From positions 6,451,001 to 6,515,000 of the forward strand of contig NZ_CP025407.1 of assembly GCF_002847285.1 (NCBI RefSeq): a DNA stretch of 64,000 nt. The letters run 5' to 3'. The position numbers were made by a program, and so were the translations under genes. Below the pieces are notes generated by a model. It was not told the origin of the DNA. It worked only from the letters and a program-made list of their open reading frames with translations, and searched no databases. This document shows, in pieces, positions 26,696 through 35,342 of this stretch. Each line of letters opens with the position of its first letter. The first letter of the stretch is position 1. This DNA is from Streptomyces sp. CMB-StM0423 (GTDB lineage: Bacteria > Actinomycetota > Actinomycetes > Streptomycetales > Streptomycetaceae).

Positions 26696-29600
26696 GTGGC
26701 CAAGCCGCCTTTTACGCATCTGCATGTGCACACGCAGTATTCGCTGCTGGATGGGGCGGCGCGGTTGAAGGATATGTTCGCGGCGTGCCGTGAGATGGGG
26801 ATGTCGCATATCGCGATGACGGATCATGGGAATCTTCATGGTGCGTATGACTTTTTTGCGCAGGCGTCGGCGGCTGGGGTGACGCCGATCATCGGTATCG
26901 AGGCGTATGTGGCGCCGGAGTCGCGGCGGAACAAGCGGAAGGTGCAGTGGGGGCAGCCGCATCAGAAGCGTGATGACGTGTCGGGTTCCGGTGGGTATAC
27001 GCACAAGACGATCTGGGCGTCTTCCCGTACGGGTTTGCATAATTTGTTCCGGTTGTCGTCTGATGCGTACAAGGAGGGGTGGCTGCAGAAGTGGCCGCGG
27101 ATGGACAAGGAGGTGATCGCCGAGCATGCGGAGGGGTTGATCGCTTCTACGGGGTGTCCTTCGGGTGAGGTGCAGACGCGGTTGCGGCTGGGGCAGTTCG
27201 ACGAGGCGCTGGCGGCGGCGGCGTGGTATCAGGAGGTGTTCGGGAAGCAGCGGTATTTCCTGGAGCTGATGGATCACGGGATCGAGATCGAGCGGCGGGT
27301 GCGGGACGGGCTGCTGGAGATCGGGCGGAAGCTGGGGATTCCCCCGCTGGTGACGAATGACTCGCATTACACGTATGCGCAGGAGGCGGGGGCGCATGAT
27401 GCGTTGTTGTGTATTCAGACGGGGAAGAATCTTTCTGATCCGGACCGGTTCAGGTTCGACGGGACGGGTTATTACCTGAAGTCGACCGAGGAGATGTATG
27501 CGGTCGATTCCTCGGATGCCTGGCAGGAGGGGTGTGCGAACACGCTGCTGGTGGCGGAGCAGATCGATACCGCGGGGTGGTTCGAGAAGCGCGACCTGAT
27601 GCCCCGGTTCGAGGTGCCCGACGGCTACAGCGAGGTCACCTGGTTCCAGGAGGAGGTCCGCCGCGGCATGGCCCGCCGCTACCCGGGCGGCGTCCCGGAG
27701 GACCGCCAGCGGCAGTCTGAGTACGAGATGGACGTCATCATCCAGATGGGGTTCCCGGGGTACTTCCTGGTGGTCGCGGACTTCATCATGTGGGCGAAGA
27801 ACGCGGGGATCGCGGTCGGTCCCGGCCGTGGCTCGGCGGCGGGTTCGATCGTGTCGTACGCGATGGGGATCACGGACCTGGATCCGATCGAGCACGGGCT
27901 GATCTTCGAGCGGTTCCTGAATCCGGAGCGGGTGTCGATGCCGGATGTGGACATCGACTTCGACGAGCGCAGGCGGGCGGAGGTGATCCGCTACGTCACG
28001 GAGAAGTACGGTGCCGACAAGGTCGCGATGATCGGCACGTACGGGACGATCAAGGCGAAGAACGCGATCAAGGACTCCGCGCGGGTGCTCGGGTATCCGT
28101 ATGCGATGGGCGACCGCATCACCAAGGCCATGCCCGCCGACGTGCTCGGCAAGGGCATCCCGCTCTCCGGCATCACCGACCCCGACCACCCCCGGTACTC
28201 GGAGGCGGGCGAGGTCCGCGGGCTGTACGAGAACGAGCCGGACGTGAAGAAGGTCATCGACACCGCGCGGGGCGTCGAGGGCCTGGTGCGGCAGATGGGC
28301 GTGCACGCGGCCGGCGTGATCATGTCCAGCGAGCCGATCGTCGACCACGTCCCGGTCTGGGTGCGGCACAGCGACCAGGTGACGATCACGCAGTGGGACT
28401 ACCCGACATGCGAATCGCTCGGCCTGCTGAAGATGGACTTCCTCGGCCTGCGGAACCTCACCATCATGGACGACGCCGTCAAGATGGTGAAGCAGAACAA
28501 GGGCCGGGACATCGAGCTGCTGTCGCTGCCGCTCGACGACCCCACGACCTTCGAACTGCTGGGCCGCGGGGACACCCTCGGCGTCTTCCAGTTCGACGGC
28601 GGGCCCATGCGCTCCCTGCTGCGCATGATGAAGCCCGACAACTTCGAGGACATCTCCGCGGTCTCGGCGCTGTACCGGCCGGGTCCCATGGGCATGAACT
28701 CGCACATCAACTACGCGCTGCGCAAGAACGGCCAGCAGGAGATCACCCCGATCCACCCGGAGCTCGAGGAACCGCTGAAGGAGGTCCTCGACATCACCTA
28801 CGGCCTGATCGTGTATCAGGAGCAGGTGCAGAAGGCCGCGCAGGTGCTCGCCGGCTATTCGCTGGGCCAGGCGGACCTGCTGCGCCGGGCGATGGGCAAG
28901 AAGAAGAAGGAAGTACTCGACGCCGAGTTCGTCAACTTCCAGAAGGGCGCCCGCGAGAAGGGCTACAGCGACCAGGCCATCCAGGCCGTCTGGGACGTCC
29001 TGGTCCCCTTCGCGGGGTACGCGTTCAACAAGGCGCACTCCTCCGCGTACGGCCTCGTCTCCTATTGGACGGCGTATCTCAAGGCGAACTATCCCGCCGA
29101 GTACATGGCCGCGCTGCTGACGTCCGTGCGCGACGACAAGGACAAGTCGGCGGTCTATCTGAACGAGTGCCGGAAGATGGGCATCAAGGTGCTACCGCCG
29201 GATGTCAACGAGTCCGACGCCAACTTCACTCCCCGCGGTGATGACACGATCGTGTTCGGTCTGACGGCCGTGCGCAACGTCGGGCAGAACGTGGTGGAGT
29301 CGATCGTTCGCAACCGCAAGGCCAAGGGTCGCTACGCGTCGTTCCCCGACTTCCTCGACAAGGTCGACGCCGTCGTCTGCAACAAGCGCACCGTCGAGTC
29401 GCTGATCAAGGCGGGTGCGTTCGACGCCCTCGGGCACACCCGCAAGGGCCTCACCGCGCAGTACGAGCCGATGATCGACAACGTGGTGTCGGTCAAGCGG
29501 AAGGAGGCGGAGGGGCAGTTCGACCTCTTCGGCGGCATGGGGGAGGAGGCCGCGGCGGACGAGCCGGGCTTCGGGCTCGACGTGCAGTTCACCGACGAGG

Positions 29601-30238
29601 AGTGGGAGAAGTCCTATCTCCTCGCCCAGGAGCGGGAGATGCTCGGCCTCTACGTCTCCGACCACCCCCTCTTCGGCATCGAGCACGTGCTGGGAGACAA
29701 GGCGGACGCCTCCATCGCGGCGCTCAACGGGGGTGACCACGCCGACGGGGCCATCGTCACCATCGGCGGCATCATCTCCGGACTGCAGCGCAAGATGACC
29801 AAGCAGGGCAACGCCTGGGCCATCGCCACCGTCGAGGACCTCGGCGGCTCCATCGACTGCATGTTCTTTCCGGCCACCTACCAGTTGGTCTCCACCCAAC
29901 TCGTCGAGGACGCCATCGTGTTCGTCAAGGGACGGCTCGACAAGCGCGAGGACGTGCCGCGGCTGGTCGCCATGGAACTCGCCGTCCCCGACCTGTCGGA
30001 GGTGTCCGCGAACGCGCCGGTGACGATCACGATCCCCACGGTCAAGGTCACCCCGCCGCTGGTGGAGAAGCTGGGCGAGGTGCTGTCGCAGCACCGCGGC
30101 GGCACGGAGGTACGGGTGAAGCTCCAGGGCTCCCGCACCACCACCGTGCTCCGCCTCGACCGGCACCGGGTGACGTCGGACCCGGCGCTCTTCGGCGACC
30201 TGAAGGCACTCCTCGGCCCCTCCTGTCTGGCAGGCTGA
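26696..30238 (+). CDS. dnaE: DNA polymerase III alpha subunit DnaE
   Basis: This is the replicative polymerase, 1180 residues. Domains in order are the PHP domain (HLHVHTQYSLLDGAARL at the start), the palm with catalytic PDVDIDFDERRR at 416-427, the fingers and tau-binding region (HAAGVIMSSEPI, FNKAHSSAYGLVSYW), helix-hairpin-helix, an OB fold (VTIGGIISGLQRKMTKQGNAWAIATVED) and a short C-terminal domain. The GTG at 26696 follows GGAGG. Bases 26696 to about 27590, and again about 27720-28110, use many more A/T-ending and GGG/GTG-type codons than the rest of the gene and its neighbours. The reading frame is intact throughout. Confidence 0.97.
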   Translation: MAKPPFTHLHVHTQYSLLDGAARLKDMFAACREMGMSHIAMTDHGNLHGAYDFFAQASAAGVTPIIGIEAYVAPESRRNKRKVQWGQPHQKRDDVSGSGGYTHKTIWASSRTGLHNLFRLSSDAYKEGWLQKWPRMDKEVIAEHAEGLIASTGCPSGEVQTRLRLGQFDEALAAAAWYQEVFGKQRYFLELMDHGIEIERRVRDGLLEIGRKLGIPPLVTNDSHYTYAQEAGAHDALLCIQTGKNLSDPDRFRFDGTGYYLKSTEEMYAVDSSDAWQEGCANTLLVAEQIDTAGWFEKRDLMPRFEVPDGYSEVTWFQEEVRRGMARRYPGGVPEDRQRQSEYEMDVIIQMGFPGYFLVVADFIMWAKNAGIAVGPGRGSAAGSIVSYAMGITDLDPIEHGLIFERFLNPERVSMPDVDIDFDERRRAEVIRYVTEKYGADKVAMIGTYGTIKAKNAIKDSARVLGYPYAMGDRITKAMPADVLGKGIPLSGITDPDHPRYSEAGEVRGLYENEPDVKKVIDTARGVEGLVRQMGVHAAGVIMSSEPIVDHVPVWVRHSDQVTITQWDYPTCESLGLLKMDFLGLRNLTIMDDAVKMVKQNKGRDIELLSLPLDDPTTFELLGRGDTLGVFQFDGGPMRSLLRMMKPDNFEDISAVSALYRPGPMGMNSHINYALRKNGQQEITPIHPELEEPLKEVLDITYGLIVYQEQVQKAAQVLAGYSLGQADLLRRAMGKKKKEVLDAEFVNFQKGAREKGYSDQAIQAVWDVLVPFAGYAFNKAHSSAYGLVSYWTAYLKANYPAEYMAALLTSVRDDKDKSAVYLNECRKMGIKVLPPDVNESDANFTPRGDDTIVFGLTAVRNVGQNVVESIVRNRKAKGRYASFPDFLDKVDAVVCNKRTVESLIKAGAFDALGHTRKGLTAQYEPMIDNVVSVKRKEAEGQFDLFGGMGEEAAADEPGFGLDVQFTDEEWEKSYLLAQEREMLGLYVSDHPLFGIEHVLGDKADASIAALNGGDHADGAIVTIGGIISGLQRKMTKQGNAWAIATVEDLGGSIDCMFFPATYQLVSTQLVEDAIVFVKGRLDKREDVPRLVAMELAVPDLSEVSANAPVTITIPTVKVTPPLVEKLGEVLSQHRGGTEVRVKLQGSRTTTVLRLDRHRVTSDPALFGDLKALLGPSCLAG

Positions 30239-30246
30239 CGGGCGCC

Positions 30247-30281
30247 GGCCGCCGGGCCGGGGACGGCCCGGCCCGGCGGCC
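30247..30281. terminator. Hairpin terminator after dnaE
   Basis: GGCCGCCGGGCCGGG (30247-30261) pairs perfectly with 30267-30281 around a 5-base loop, nine bases after the dnaE stop. There is no U-tract, as is usual for Streptomyces terminators. It also lies at the end of the convergent small genes. Confidence 0.75.
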
Positions 30282-30334
30282 ACGCGCCGGCATGCACGGG
30301 CGCGCCCGCGAGGAGCGCGCCCGCCGGGCCGCAC

Positions 30335-30520
30335 TCAGTTGTGACCGAAGCGCTTTTCCTTGTGCTTCTGGGTCTTGTGGCTCCCGGAGCCGGGGTTCAC
30401 CGCCTCGCTGACCTGGTCGGGCGGGGGCCTGCCCGCCGAGGGGGAGTCGCTCTCCATGCCGCGCTCCTCCGGCGGGGCGGCGGCGCGGTCGTTCTGGCGG
30501 TTTCTGTTCTTACGGCTCAT
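30335..30520 (-). CDS. Small basic protein of unknown function (second of a pair)
   Basis: This 61-residue protein starts MSRKNRNRQNDRAAA, has an acidic/proline-rich middle and ends in a basic patch, HKTQKHKEKRFGHN. No family is recognised. The ATG at 30520 is preferred over a GTG nine bases upstream because GGTGAG then stands at a usable distance. It starts five bases after the stop of a similar small gene, so the two form an operon. The charge pattern suggests binding to RNA, ribosomes or DNA; this is inference only. Codon bias is typical of the genome, supporting that it is real. Confidence 0.65.
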   Translation of the reverse strand: MSRKNRNRQNDRAAAPPEERGMESDSPSAGRPPPDQVSEAVNPGSGSHKTQKHKEKRFGHN

Positions 30521-30525
30521 GGGGC

Positions 30526-30714
30526 TCACCGCTCCCCGGCCCGGGGACGCCGGCCGGCGTCGCCCGCGGGCGCCTCGGCCCGGGCGTCCGGCGGCGGGGG
30601 CTCGTCGAAGGACTGCCGCCGGCCGCGGTCGGGTATGCCCGCCGGCGAGCCGGCGTACTTGTCCCGGTGGGAATGCTGTTGCTGTTTTTTCTCGCGGTTC
30701 TTGCGCTTACCCAT
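30526..30714 (-). CDS. Small basic protein of unknown function (first of a pair)
   Basis: This 62-residue protein starts MGKRKNREKKQQQHSHRDKYAG and then becomes Pro/Asp/Arg-rich. Its first ten residues resemble those of the following gene (a K/R-K-N-R core), so the two may be distant paralogues. The ATG at 30714 is preceded by AAAGGA at a normal distance; the frame is open upstream but without another ribosome-binding site. Nothing is known of the function. Confidence 0.65.
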   Translation of the reverse strand: MGKRKNREKKQQQHSHRDKYAGSPAGIPDRGRRQSFDEPPPPDARAEAPAGDAGRRPRAGER

Positions 30715-30950
30715 CACTGATCCTTTACAGGCGCGGACCCCCGCGGAGATCACCTTCGCACGGCCTGAGATGCCTCGCATGTCGGATAATTACCGTGCGT
30801 AGTACGCGCTGTTCATGGCCGGGCATCGGTGTCCGCCACGCCGATGATCGATGCCCTGCTGTTAACCACCCCTCAGTGGGGCAGACTCGAAGGCAACCCG
30901 ACGTGAACTCCGCGGCATGGGCCCGGAACCGGCTGAGAAGAGGGTGAATC

Positions 30951-32219
30951 GTGGACCGCTGCGTCGTCCTGGTGGACGCCGGCTACCTGCTGGGCGCCGC
31001 CGCGAGCCTGCTCGCCGGGGAACCCGCCCGCTCCCGGATCACCGTCGACCACCCCGCGCTCATCCAGGGCCTGCGGGACCAGGCCGAAGCGGACACCGGC
31101 CAGCGGCTGCTGCGGATCTACTGGTTCGACGGCGCCCCCGACCGCGTACCGCAGCCGGAACACCGGCGGCTGCGCGTGATGTCCCGCGTCACCGTCCGCC
31201 TCGGCGCGCTCACCCGCAGCGACGGCCGCTGGGCGCAGAAGGGCGTCGACGCCGCGATGCACGCGGAGCTGACCGAGCTGGCCCGCAACCGCGCCTGCGC
31301 CGATGTCGTGCTCGTCACCGGCGACGGCGACCTGCTGCCCGGGATGATGTCCGCGAAGGAGCACGGCGTCGCCGTGCACCTGTGGGCGGTCCAGGCCGCC
31401 GACGGGGACTACAACCAGTCCGAGGACCTGGTCGCCGAGGCCGACGAGCGGCGCGTGCTCGACCGGGCCTGGATCACCCGCGCCATGCAGGCCAAGGACC
31501 TCACCGGCATCTGCGCCCCCAGCCCCGTGCCGCGGCCCGAGATCGCCGCGATCCTCTCCGCCCCGCCCTCGGAGAACTCCGTCGCGGGCAAGCAGACGGC
31601 CGTCGCCAACGGCACCGCGCAGGCCACCGCCCCGGTCACCGAGCGCCGCCACGACGACGCGGGTACGGCCCCCGACGCCGTACCCGATGACGAGGACGAC
31701 CCCGGCGGCAAGGGCGGCGTGCCCACCCCGAAGGACCTCGCGAGCCTGGGCCGCCCCGCCGTGCCCGAGGGCCGCCACGGGCACCCCGTGGGCAACGCCA
31801 CCCTGCGCTGGTCGTCCGACCGCGGCTGGGTGGAGCGGCCGGGGGCGGAGCCCCCGGACGTCGCCGGGCTGCCCACGCTCGCCCAGCTCACCACCGCGGA
31901 GCAGCGCTGGGCGGACCGCGAGGAGGACATCACCGTCATCGGCGGCGACCCGTTCGAGGTGGGGCAGGTCTTCGCCAGGCGCTGGATGGAGCGGCTGGCG
32001 GACCAGGCGAAGCTGCGGCTGCTGGCCGGGCAGTACCCGCGTATCCCGCACCGCATCGACGGCGAGCTGCTGCGCTACGCCGCCCGCTTCGGGCTGCTGG
32101 CGCACAAGGACGACCAGATCGACGAGCGCGACCGGTACGCGATCCGGGCCGGGTTCTGGCGCGAGGTGGACGTCAGCTCCGCCGCCGAGCACGCGCAGGC
32201 CGCGGAGCCGGAGGCGTAG
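30951..32219 (+). CDS. NYN-domain protein (PIN-like RNase fold)
   Basis: The 422-residue product begins with a NYN domain, a PIN-like metal-dependent nuclease fold: VVLVDAGYLLG at residues 6-16 with acidic Asp9, QKGVDAAMHAEL, and VVLVTGDGDLLPGM at 119-132 with Asp125 and Asp127. After about residue 190 comes a Pro/Ala-rich linker, then a C-terminal helical domain around 290-405 (RWADREEDITVIGGDPFEVGQVFARRW, RIPHRIDGELLRYAARFG). The acidic residues needed for metal binding are present. NYN proteins are thought to process RNA. The GTG at 30951 follows GAGGGTGA. It stands alone; the 236 bases upstream contain nothing I can name. Confidence 0.82.
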   Translation: MDRCVVLVDAGYLLGAAASLLAGEPARSRITVDHPALIQGLRDQAEADTGQRLLRIYWFDGAPDRVPQPEHRRLRVMSRVTVRLGALTRSDGRWAQKGVDAAMHAELTELARNRACADVVLVTGDGDLLPGMMSAKEHGVAVHLWAVQAADGDYNQSEDLVAEADERRVLDRAWITRAMQAKDLTGICAPSPVPRPEIAAILSAPPSENSVAGKQTAVANGTAQATAPVTERRHDDAGTAPDAVPDDEDDPGGKGGVPTPKDLASLGRPAVPEGRHGHPVGNATLRWSSDRGWVERPGAEPPDVAGLPTLAQLTTAEQRWADREEDITVIGGDPFEVGQVFARRWMERLADQAKLRLLAGQYPRIPHRIDGELLRYAARFGLLAHKDDQIDERDRYAIRAGFWREVDVSSAAEHAQAAEPEA

Positions 32220-32288
32220 GGCCCGGCGGCGTCGTGCGCCGCCCGCGAGTCCGCCGTACGAACCCGGCCCCGCCCGCCCGGGCCCGCC

Positions 32289-32981
32289 TCAGGACGTCGG
32301 GGAGCCCCAGCCCTGCCAGCCGCCCGTCGGCGGCGGGGGCGCCTGCGGCTCCGGGTCGCGCGGCCCGAACAGCCCGGTCAGCACCAGGTGCACGGCCATG
32401 GCCGCCCCCGGCCAGGCCAGCAGCGCACCCTTGGCCTTCAGCTCCAGCGGCGCTTCCAAGTGGCTGCCGTCGCTCATCTCGCTGGCGCGCTGCGCCACGT
32501 TCCCCGGCGGGCCCAGCCAGATGCCGAACCGCCAGGCGACCACGGCACCGATCAGCGAGCCCAGCGCCAGCCCCAGCACCAGCGGCAGCCCGCCGCGGCG
32601 CCGCCACAGGAACACCGCCAGCGCCGTCACCGCGCCGAAGGCCAGCCCCAGCAGCGCGAACGTGCCGTCGATGGAGATGGCGTCCTCGCTCTCGCTCTCC
32701 TTCAGCCAGGCATCGCCCCCGCGCACCACCAGCGGCACCCGGGGCGCGAACTGCTCCCAGAGGAAGCCCAGCAGCAGGCCCAGGGCCGCCACGCCCACCA
32801 TGAGCAGGAACGCCTGCCACAGCTCCCCGGCGAGATCGGTGTCGTCCTCGCCCCCGGCGTTCCGGCCGCCCTTCCCGCCCGTCGGTTTGCCGCCGCCGCC
32901 GGAGGCGGGCGGGTACTGCCACGGGTTGTGGCCCGGCTGCTCGTGCGGGGGTTGCCCATGCGGTGTCAGGGGAGCTGTCAC
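32289..32981 (-). CDS. DUF2567-type integral membrane protein
   Basis: The 230-residue product has a Pro/Gly-rich N-terminus of about 50 residues. Four hydrophobic segments follow, with intervening conserved pieces: WEQFAPRVPLVVRGGDAWL, ESEDAISIDGTFALLG, WRRRGGLPLVLGLALGSLIGAVVAWRFGIWLGPPGNVA and LFGPRDPEP. The pattern is that of the actinobacterial DUF2567 family of unknown function. The GTG at 32981 is chosen because a CACGAT -10 hexamer lies six bases upstream; longer frames run antisense to other signals. It is downstream of an ABC exporter on the same strand. Confidence 0.75.
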   Translation of the reverse strand: MTAPLTPHGQPPHEQPGHNPWQYPPASGGGGKPTGGKGGRNAGGEDDTDLAGELWQAFLLMVGVAALGLLLGFLWEQFAPRVPLVVRGGDAWLKESESEDAISIDGTFALLGLAFGAVTALAVFLWRRRGGLPLVLGLALGSLIGAVVAWRFGIWLGPPGNVAQRASEMSDGSHLEAPLELKAKGALLAWPGAAMAVHLVLTGLFGPRDPEPQAPPPPTGGWQGWGSPTS

Positions 32982-32987
32982 CCCGTC

Positions 32988-32993
32988 ATCGTG
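32988..32993 (-). promoter_or_regulatory. -10 element for the leaderless DUF2567-type gene
   Basis: On the minus strand CACGAT is followed by six bases (GACGGG) and the GTG at 32981. The spacing matches the other leaderless candidates in this window. Confidence 0.45.
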
Positions 32994-33058
32994 CCAGGGC
33001 CGGGGCCGCCCGCCGTAGCCAGGACGGCCGTTCGGAATGTCGCCGTGACCGCCGGCGC

Positions 33059-34015
33059 TCACGAGCGCAGCGCCGCCCGGCGGTACGCCCACGTCGCCGC
33101 CGCCAGCGCGGGCACCCCGACACCGGCGCAAACCCCCAGGTCGGCGAGGACCGCGGCCCAGTCGGGGCTGGGCGTGAAGGTCTCCATCAGCGCCTCCACG
33201 CCGTACGTGGACGGCAGCAGGTCGCGCGCGAAGGCCACCGCCCCCGGCATCCGCTCCGCGGGCAGCACCCCGAGCAGCAGCGCCGCCGACATGCCGAGCT
33301 GGCCGCAGAGCGTCGCCAGCTCGGGCCGCGGCGCCAGCAGCCCGAGCACCGCCCCGAGCCCGGCCAGCGCGGCGCCGGACAGCGGTACGACGGCCACGAG
33401 GATCCACAGGTGCGTCAGCGGCAGCTCGAAGAGGAGGCTGCCGGTCACGGCCGTGACGACGGTACCGGGGACGGTGAACGAGGCGTACGCGCCGGCCGCG
33501 CCGAGCACCACCGCGGCGGGCGGCACCGGGAGCGTCGCGTAGTGGTCGAGGCCGCCGGTGGCGCGCAACTGGCCGAAGTACTGGGCGAGCAGGTTCAGCG
33601 CCACGAACGCCACGATCAGCACCGTCGACCCGGCGACCACGGCGTGGGCCTCGGAGCTGCGCGCTTCGGCGTCGACCACGCCGCGCATCAGGACCATGAT
33701 CCCGATGGACTGGAAGGTGGCGACGAAGAGCAGCGGGAGCCGGGCGACTTTGGCGCGGGAGAGCTGGGCGCGGTAGACGGCGGCGAGGGCGGGGAGGAGC
33801 GGCACGCGGGGCGCGAGCGGGACGGACGCGGCGGGCCGGGCGGAGCCCTGGCCGGTGCTCCCGGCGGCTCCGGTGTCCTCGGCGGCTCCGTCCGGCATGG
33901 CGGTCACCCCTGCGGTCCCGTTCGCGGGGGCGGGCCCGGGTACCGCCGGTCCCGTAGCCGCGGGCCCCGGGCCGTCGGGCGGGGCCTGCGCGAGGCCGAG
34001 GTGTCCGTCCGTCAT
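33059..34015 (-). CDS. ABC transporter permease (ABC-2 type)
   Basis: The 318-residue product has a Pro/Ala/Gly-rich cytoplasmic N-terminus of about 75 residues, then six hydrophobic segments with an ABC-2 export permease arrangement (FVATFQSIGIMVLMRGVV, then long helices, then LPSTYGVEALMETF). The ATG at 34015 overlaps the stop of the ATPase gene as ATGA, which fixes the start and indicates coupled translation. The exported substrate is not evident. Confidence 0.82.
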   Translation of the reverse strand: MTDGHLGLAQAPPDGPGPAATGPAVPGPAPANGTAGVTAMPDGAAEDTGAAGSTGQGSARPAASVPLAPRVPLLPALAAVYRAQLSRAKVARLPLLFVATFQSIGIMVLMRGVVDAEARSSEAHAVVAGSTVLIVAFVALNLLAQYFGQLRATGGLDHYATLPVPPAAVVLGAAGAYASFTVPGTVVTAVTGSLLFELPLTHLWILVAVVPLSGAALAGLGAVLGLLAPRPELATLCGQLGMSAALLLGVLPAERMPGAVAFARDLLPSTYGVEALMETFTPSPDWAAVLADLGVCAGVGVPALAAATWAYRRAALRS

Positions 34016-35085
34016 GCCTTCACCAGTCCCTCGTCCCGCCCGCCGAGGGCCAGGTACACGTCCTCCAGGCTCGGCGTCGTCAGCGTGAAGTCGTCCAGCG
34101 CGGCGAACGCGGGACCGCCCGTGACCGCCGCGACCGCGGCGCGCGCCGCGTCCTCCGGCAGCCGCAGCGTCCAGCGGCGGCCCGTGCGGCGGGCGGTGCG
34201 GGCCAGCTCCGCGATCTGCGGCAGGTCGAGCGGCGGCTCGTCGCGCCAGACCAGGTCCACCCGGACCTCCCCGCCCACCAGGGCCTTCAGCCCGGCGGGG
34301 GAGTCGCAGGCGATGACCCGGCCGCGGTCGAGCACGGCGACCCGGTCGAGCACGGTCTCGGCCTCGATGACGTTGTGCGTGACGAGCAGCACGGTCGCGC
34401 CCCGCTCGGCCCGGCGCCGGTCGATCGCCGCCCACACGGCGCGGCGGGCCACCGGGTCCATCGCCGTGGTCGGCTCGTCCAGCACCAGCAGCGGGCGCTC
34501 GCCGACCAGCGCCGCCGCCACGCACGCCAGCCGCCGCTCGCCGCCGGAGAGCCGGCGCAGCGGGCGGTCGGCGAGGCGGTCGAGGCCGAGTTCGCCGAGC
34601 ACCGCGTCGCGTTCCGTGCGGGCCGCGGCCGCGGGCAGGCCGCGCAGCCGGGCGGTGGTCTCGGCGGCCAGCGCCACCGTCAGGTCGTCCAGCGCCGTGG
34701 ACTCCTGGCCGAGGTACGCCAGCAGCCGCGCGGCCAGCTCCGGGCGGCGTACGAGGTCGTGGCCGAACAGCTCGATGCTGCCGGAGTCGGGCCGCAGCAG
34801 GCCGGTGAGCTGGCGTACGAGGGTGGACTTGCCGGCGCCGTTGGGGCCGAGGAGGCCGAAGATCTCACCGGCGTGGATGTCGAGCGCGACGCCGTCGCAG
34901 GCCCGTACGGGACCGGCGGGGGACGCGGGCCGCTCGGCGTCCCCGCGGGCCGCCCTGCGCCGCCGGCGCCTCTCGCGGGGCGCGGGATAGGTCTTCACGA
35001 GCGCGCGCACGGCACACACCACCGCGCCCGGCGGGGTGGCGGTCCCGGCCGCGGCAGGACCCGCCGCTTCGCTGCGCGTACTCAC
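34012..35085 (-). CDS. ABC transporter ATP-binding protein
   Basis: The 357-residue product has Walker A GPNGAGKST at residues 80-88, Q-loop around YLGQEST, signature LSGGE at 179-183, Walker B LLVLDEPT at 199-206 and a late switch His in LLVTHNVIEAE. The N-terminal part contains a very basic insert of about 25 residues (ERRRRRRAARGD) between the first beta strands. The C-terminal 70 residues form the usual DUF4162-like tail of ABC-2 exporters. It is the upstream member of the ATPase-permease pair and is divergent from the bL37 gene. Confidence 0.88.
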   Translation of the reverse strand: MSTRSEAAGPAAAGTATPPGAVVCAVRALVKTYPAPRERRRRRRAARGDAERPASPAGPVRACDGVALDIHAGEIFGLLGPNGAGKSTLVRQLTGLLRPDSGSIELFGHDLVRRPELAARLLAYLGQESTALDDLTVALAAETTARLRGLPAAAARTERDAVLGELGLDRLADRPLRRLSGGERRLACVAAALVGERPLLVLDEPTTAMDPVARRAVWAAIDRRRAERGATVLLVTHNVIEAETVLDRVAVLDRGRVIACDSPAGLKALVGGEVRVDLVWRDEPPLDLPQIAELARTARRTGRRWTLRLPEDAARAAVAAVTGGPAFAALDDFTLTTPSLEDVYLALGGRDEGLVKA

Positions 35086-35146
35086 GAACTACGAGGGTAC
35101 GCGGTGCCGAACGGCCCGCCCGCCGGGGGGAGGGCTGCGCGGAGCC

Positions 35147-35175
35147 TGGACGGATTCCGCGCACTCCGGTATGAC
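35147..35175 (+). promoter_or_regulatory. Promoter of the leaderless bL37 gene
   Basis: TGGACG at 35147-35152 and TATGAC at 35170-35175 are 17 bases apart. The -10 ends six bases before the ATG at 35182, and no ribosome-binding site is present. Confidence 0.6.
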
Positions 35176-35181
35176 CTGGAC

Positions 35182-35256
35182 ATGTCGAAGAAAACGCGCA
35201 AGCGCAAGTGGCGTACCCGCAAGGGCAAGGCCAACCACGGCCGCAGGCCCGCCTGA
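35182..35256 (+). CDS. Tiny ribosomal protein bL37 (actinobacterial type)
   Basis: This 24-codon gene encodes MSKKTRKRKWRTRKGKANHG followed by RRPA. The basic residues, length and the ending KANHGRRP match the 24-residue large-subunit protein bL37 first seen in mycobacterial ribosome structures, which binds 23S rRNA. It is usually missed by gene finders because of its size. It has a good promoter placed for leaderless translation and no overlap with other genes; a longer frame reading into it from upstream is antisense to the ABC ATPase. The assignment is by memory of the family, without alignment. Confidence 0.75.
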   Translation: MSKKTRKRKWRTRKGKANHGRRPA

Positions 35257-35342
35257 CGAGGGGCGGTCCGCCCAGCGGGGATCCGGTCCGCCCAGCGGAG
35301 ATCCGGCCCGCGCGGCGGGCATCCGCCCCGCCCGGCGCCGCG

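Noticed and set aside
26597..29038. 813-codon open frame antisense to dnaE
   Set aside because: It mirrors the altered codon composition of dnaE; the translation is His/Arg/Leu-rich with no domain, and dnaE is unquestionable.
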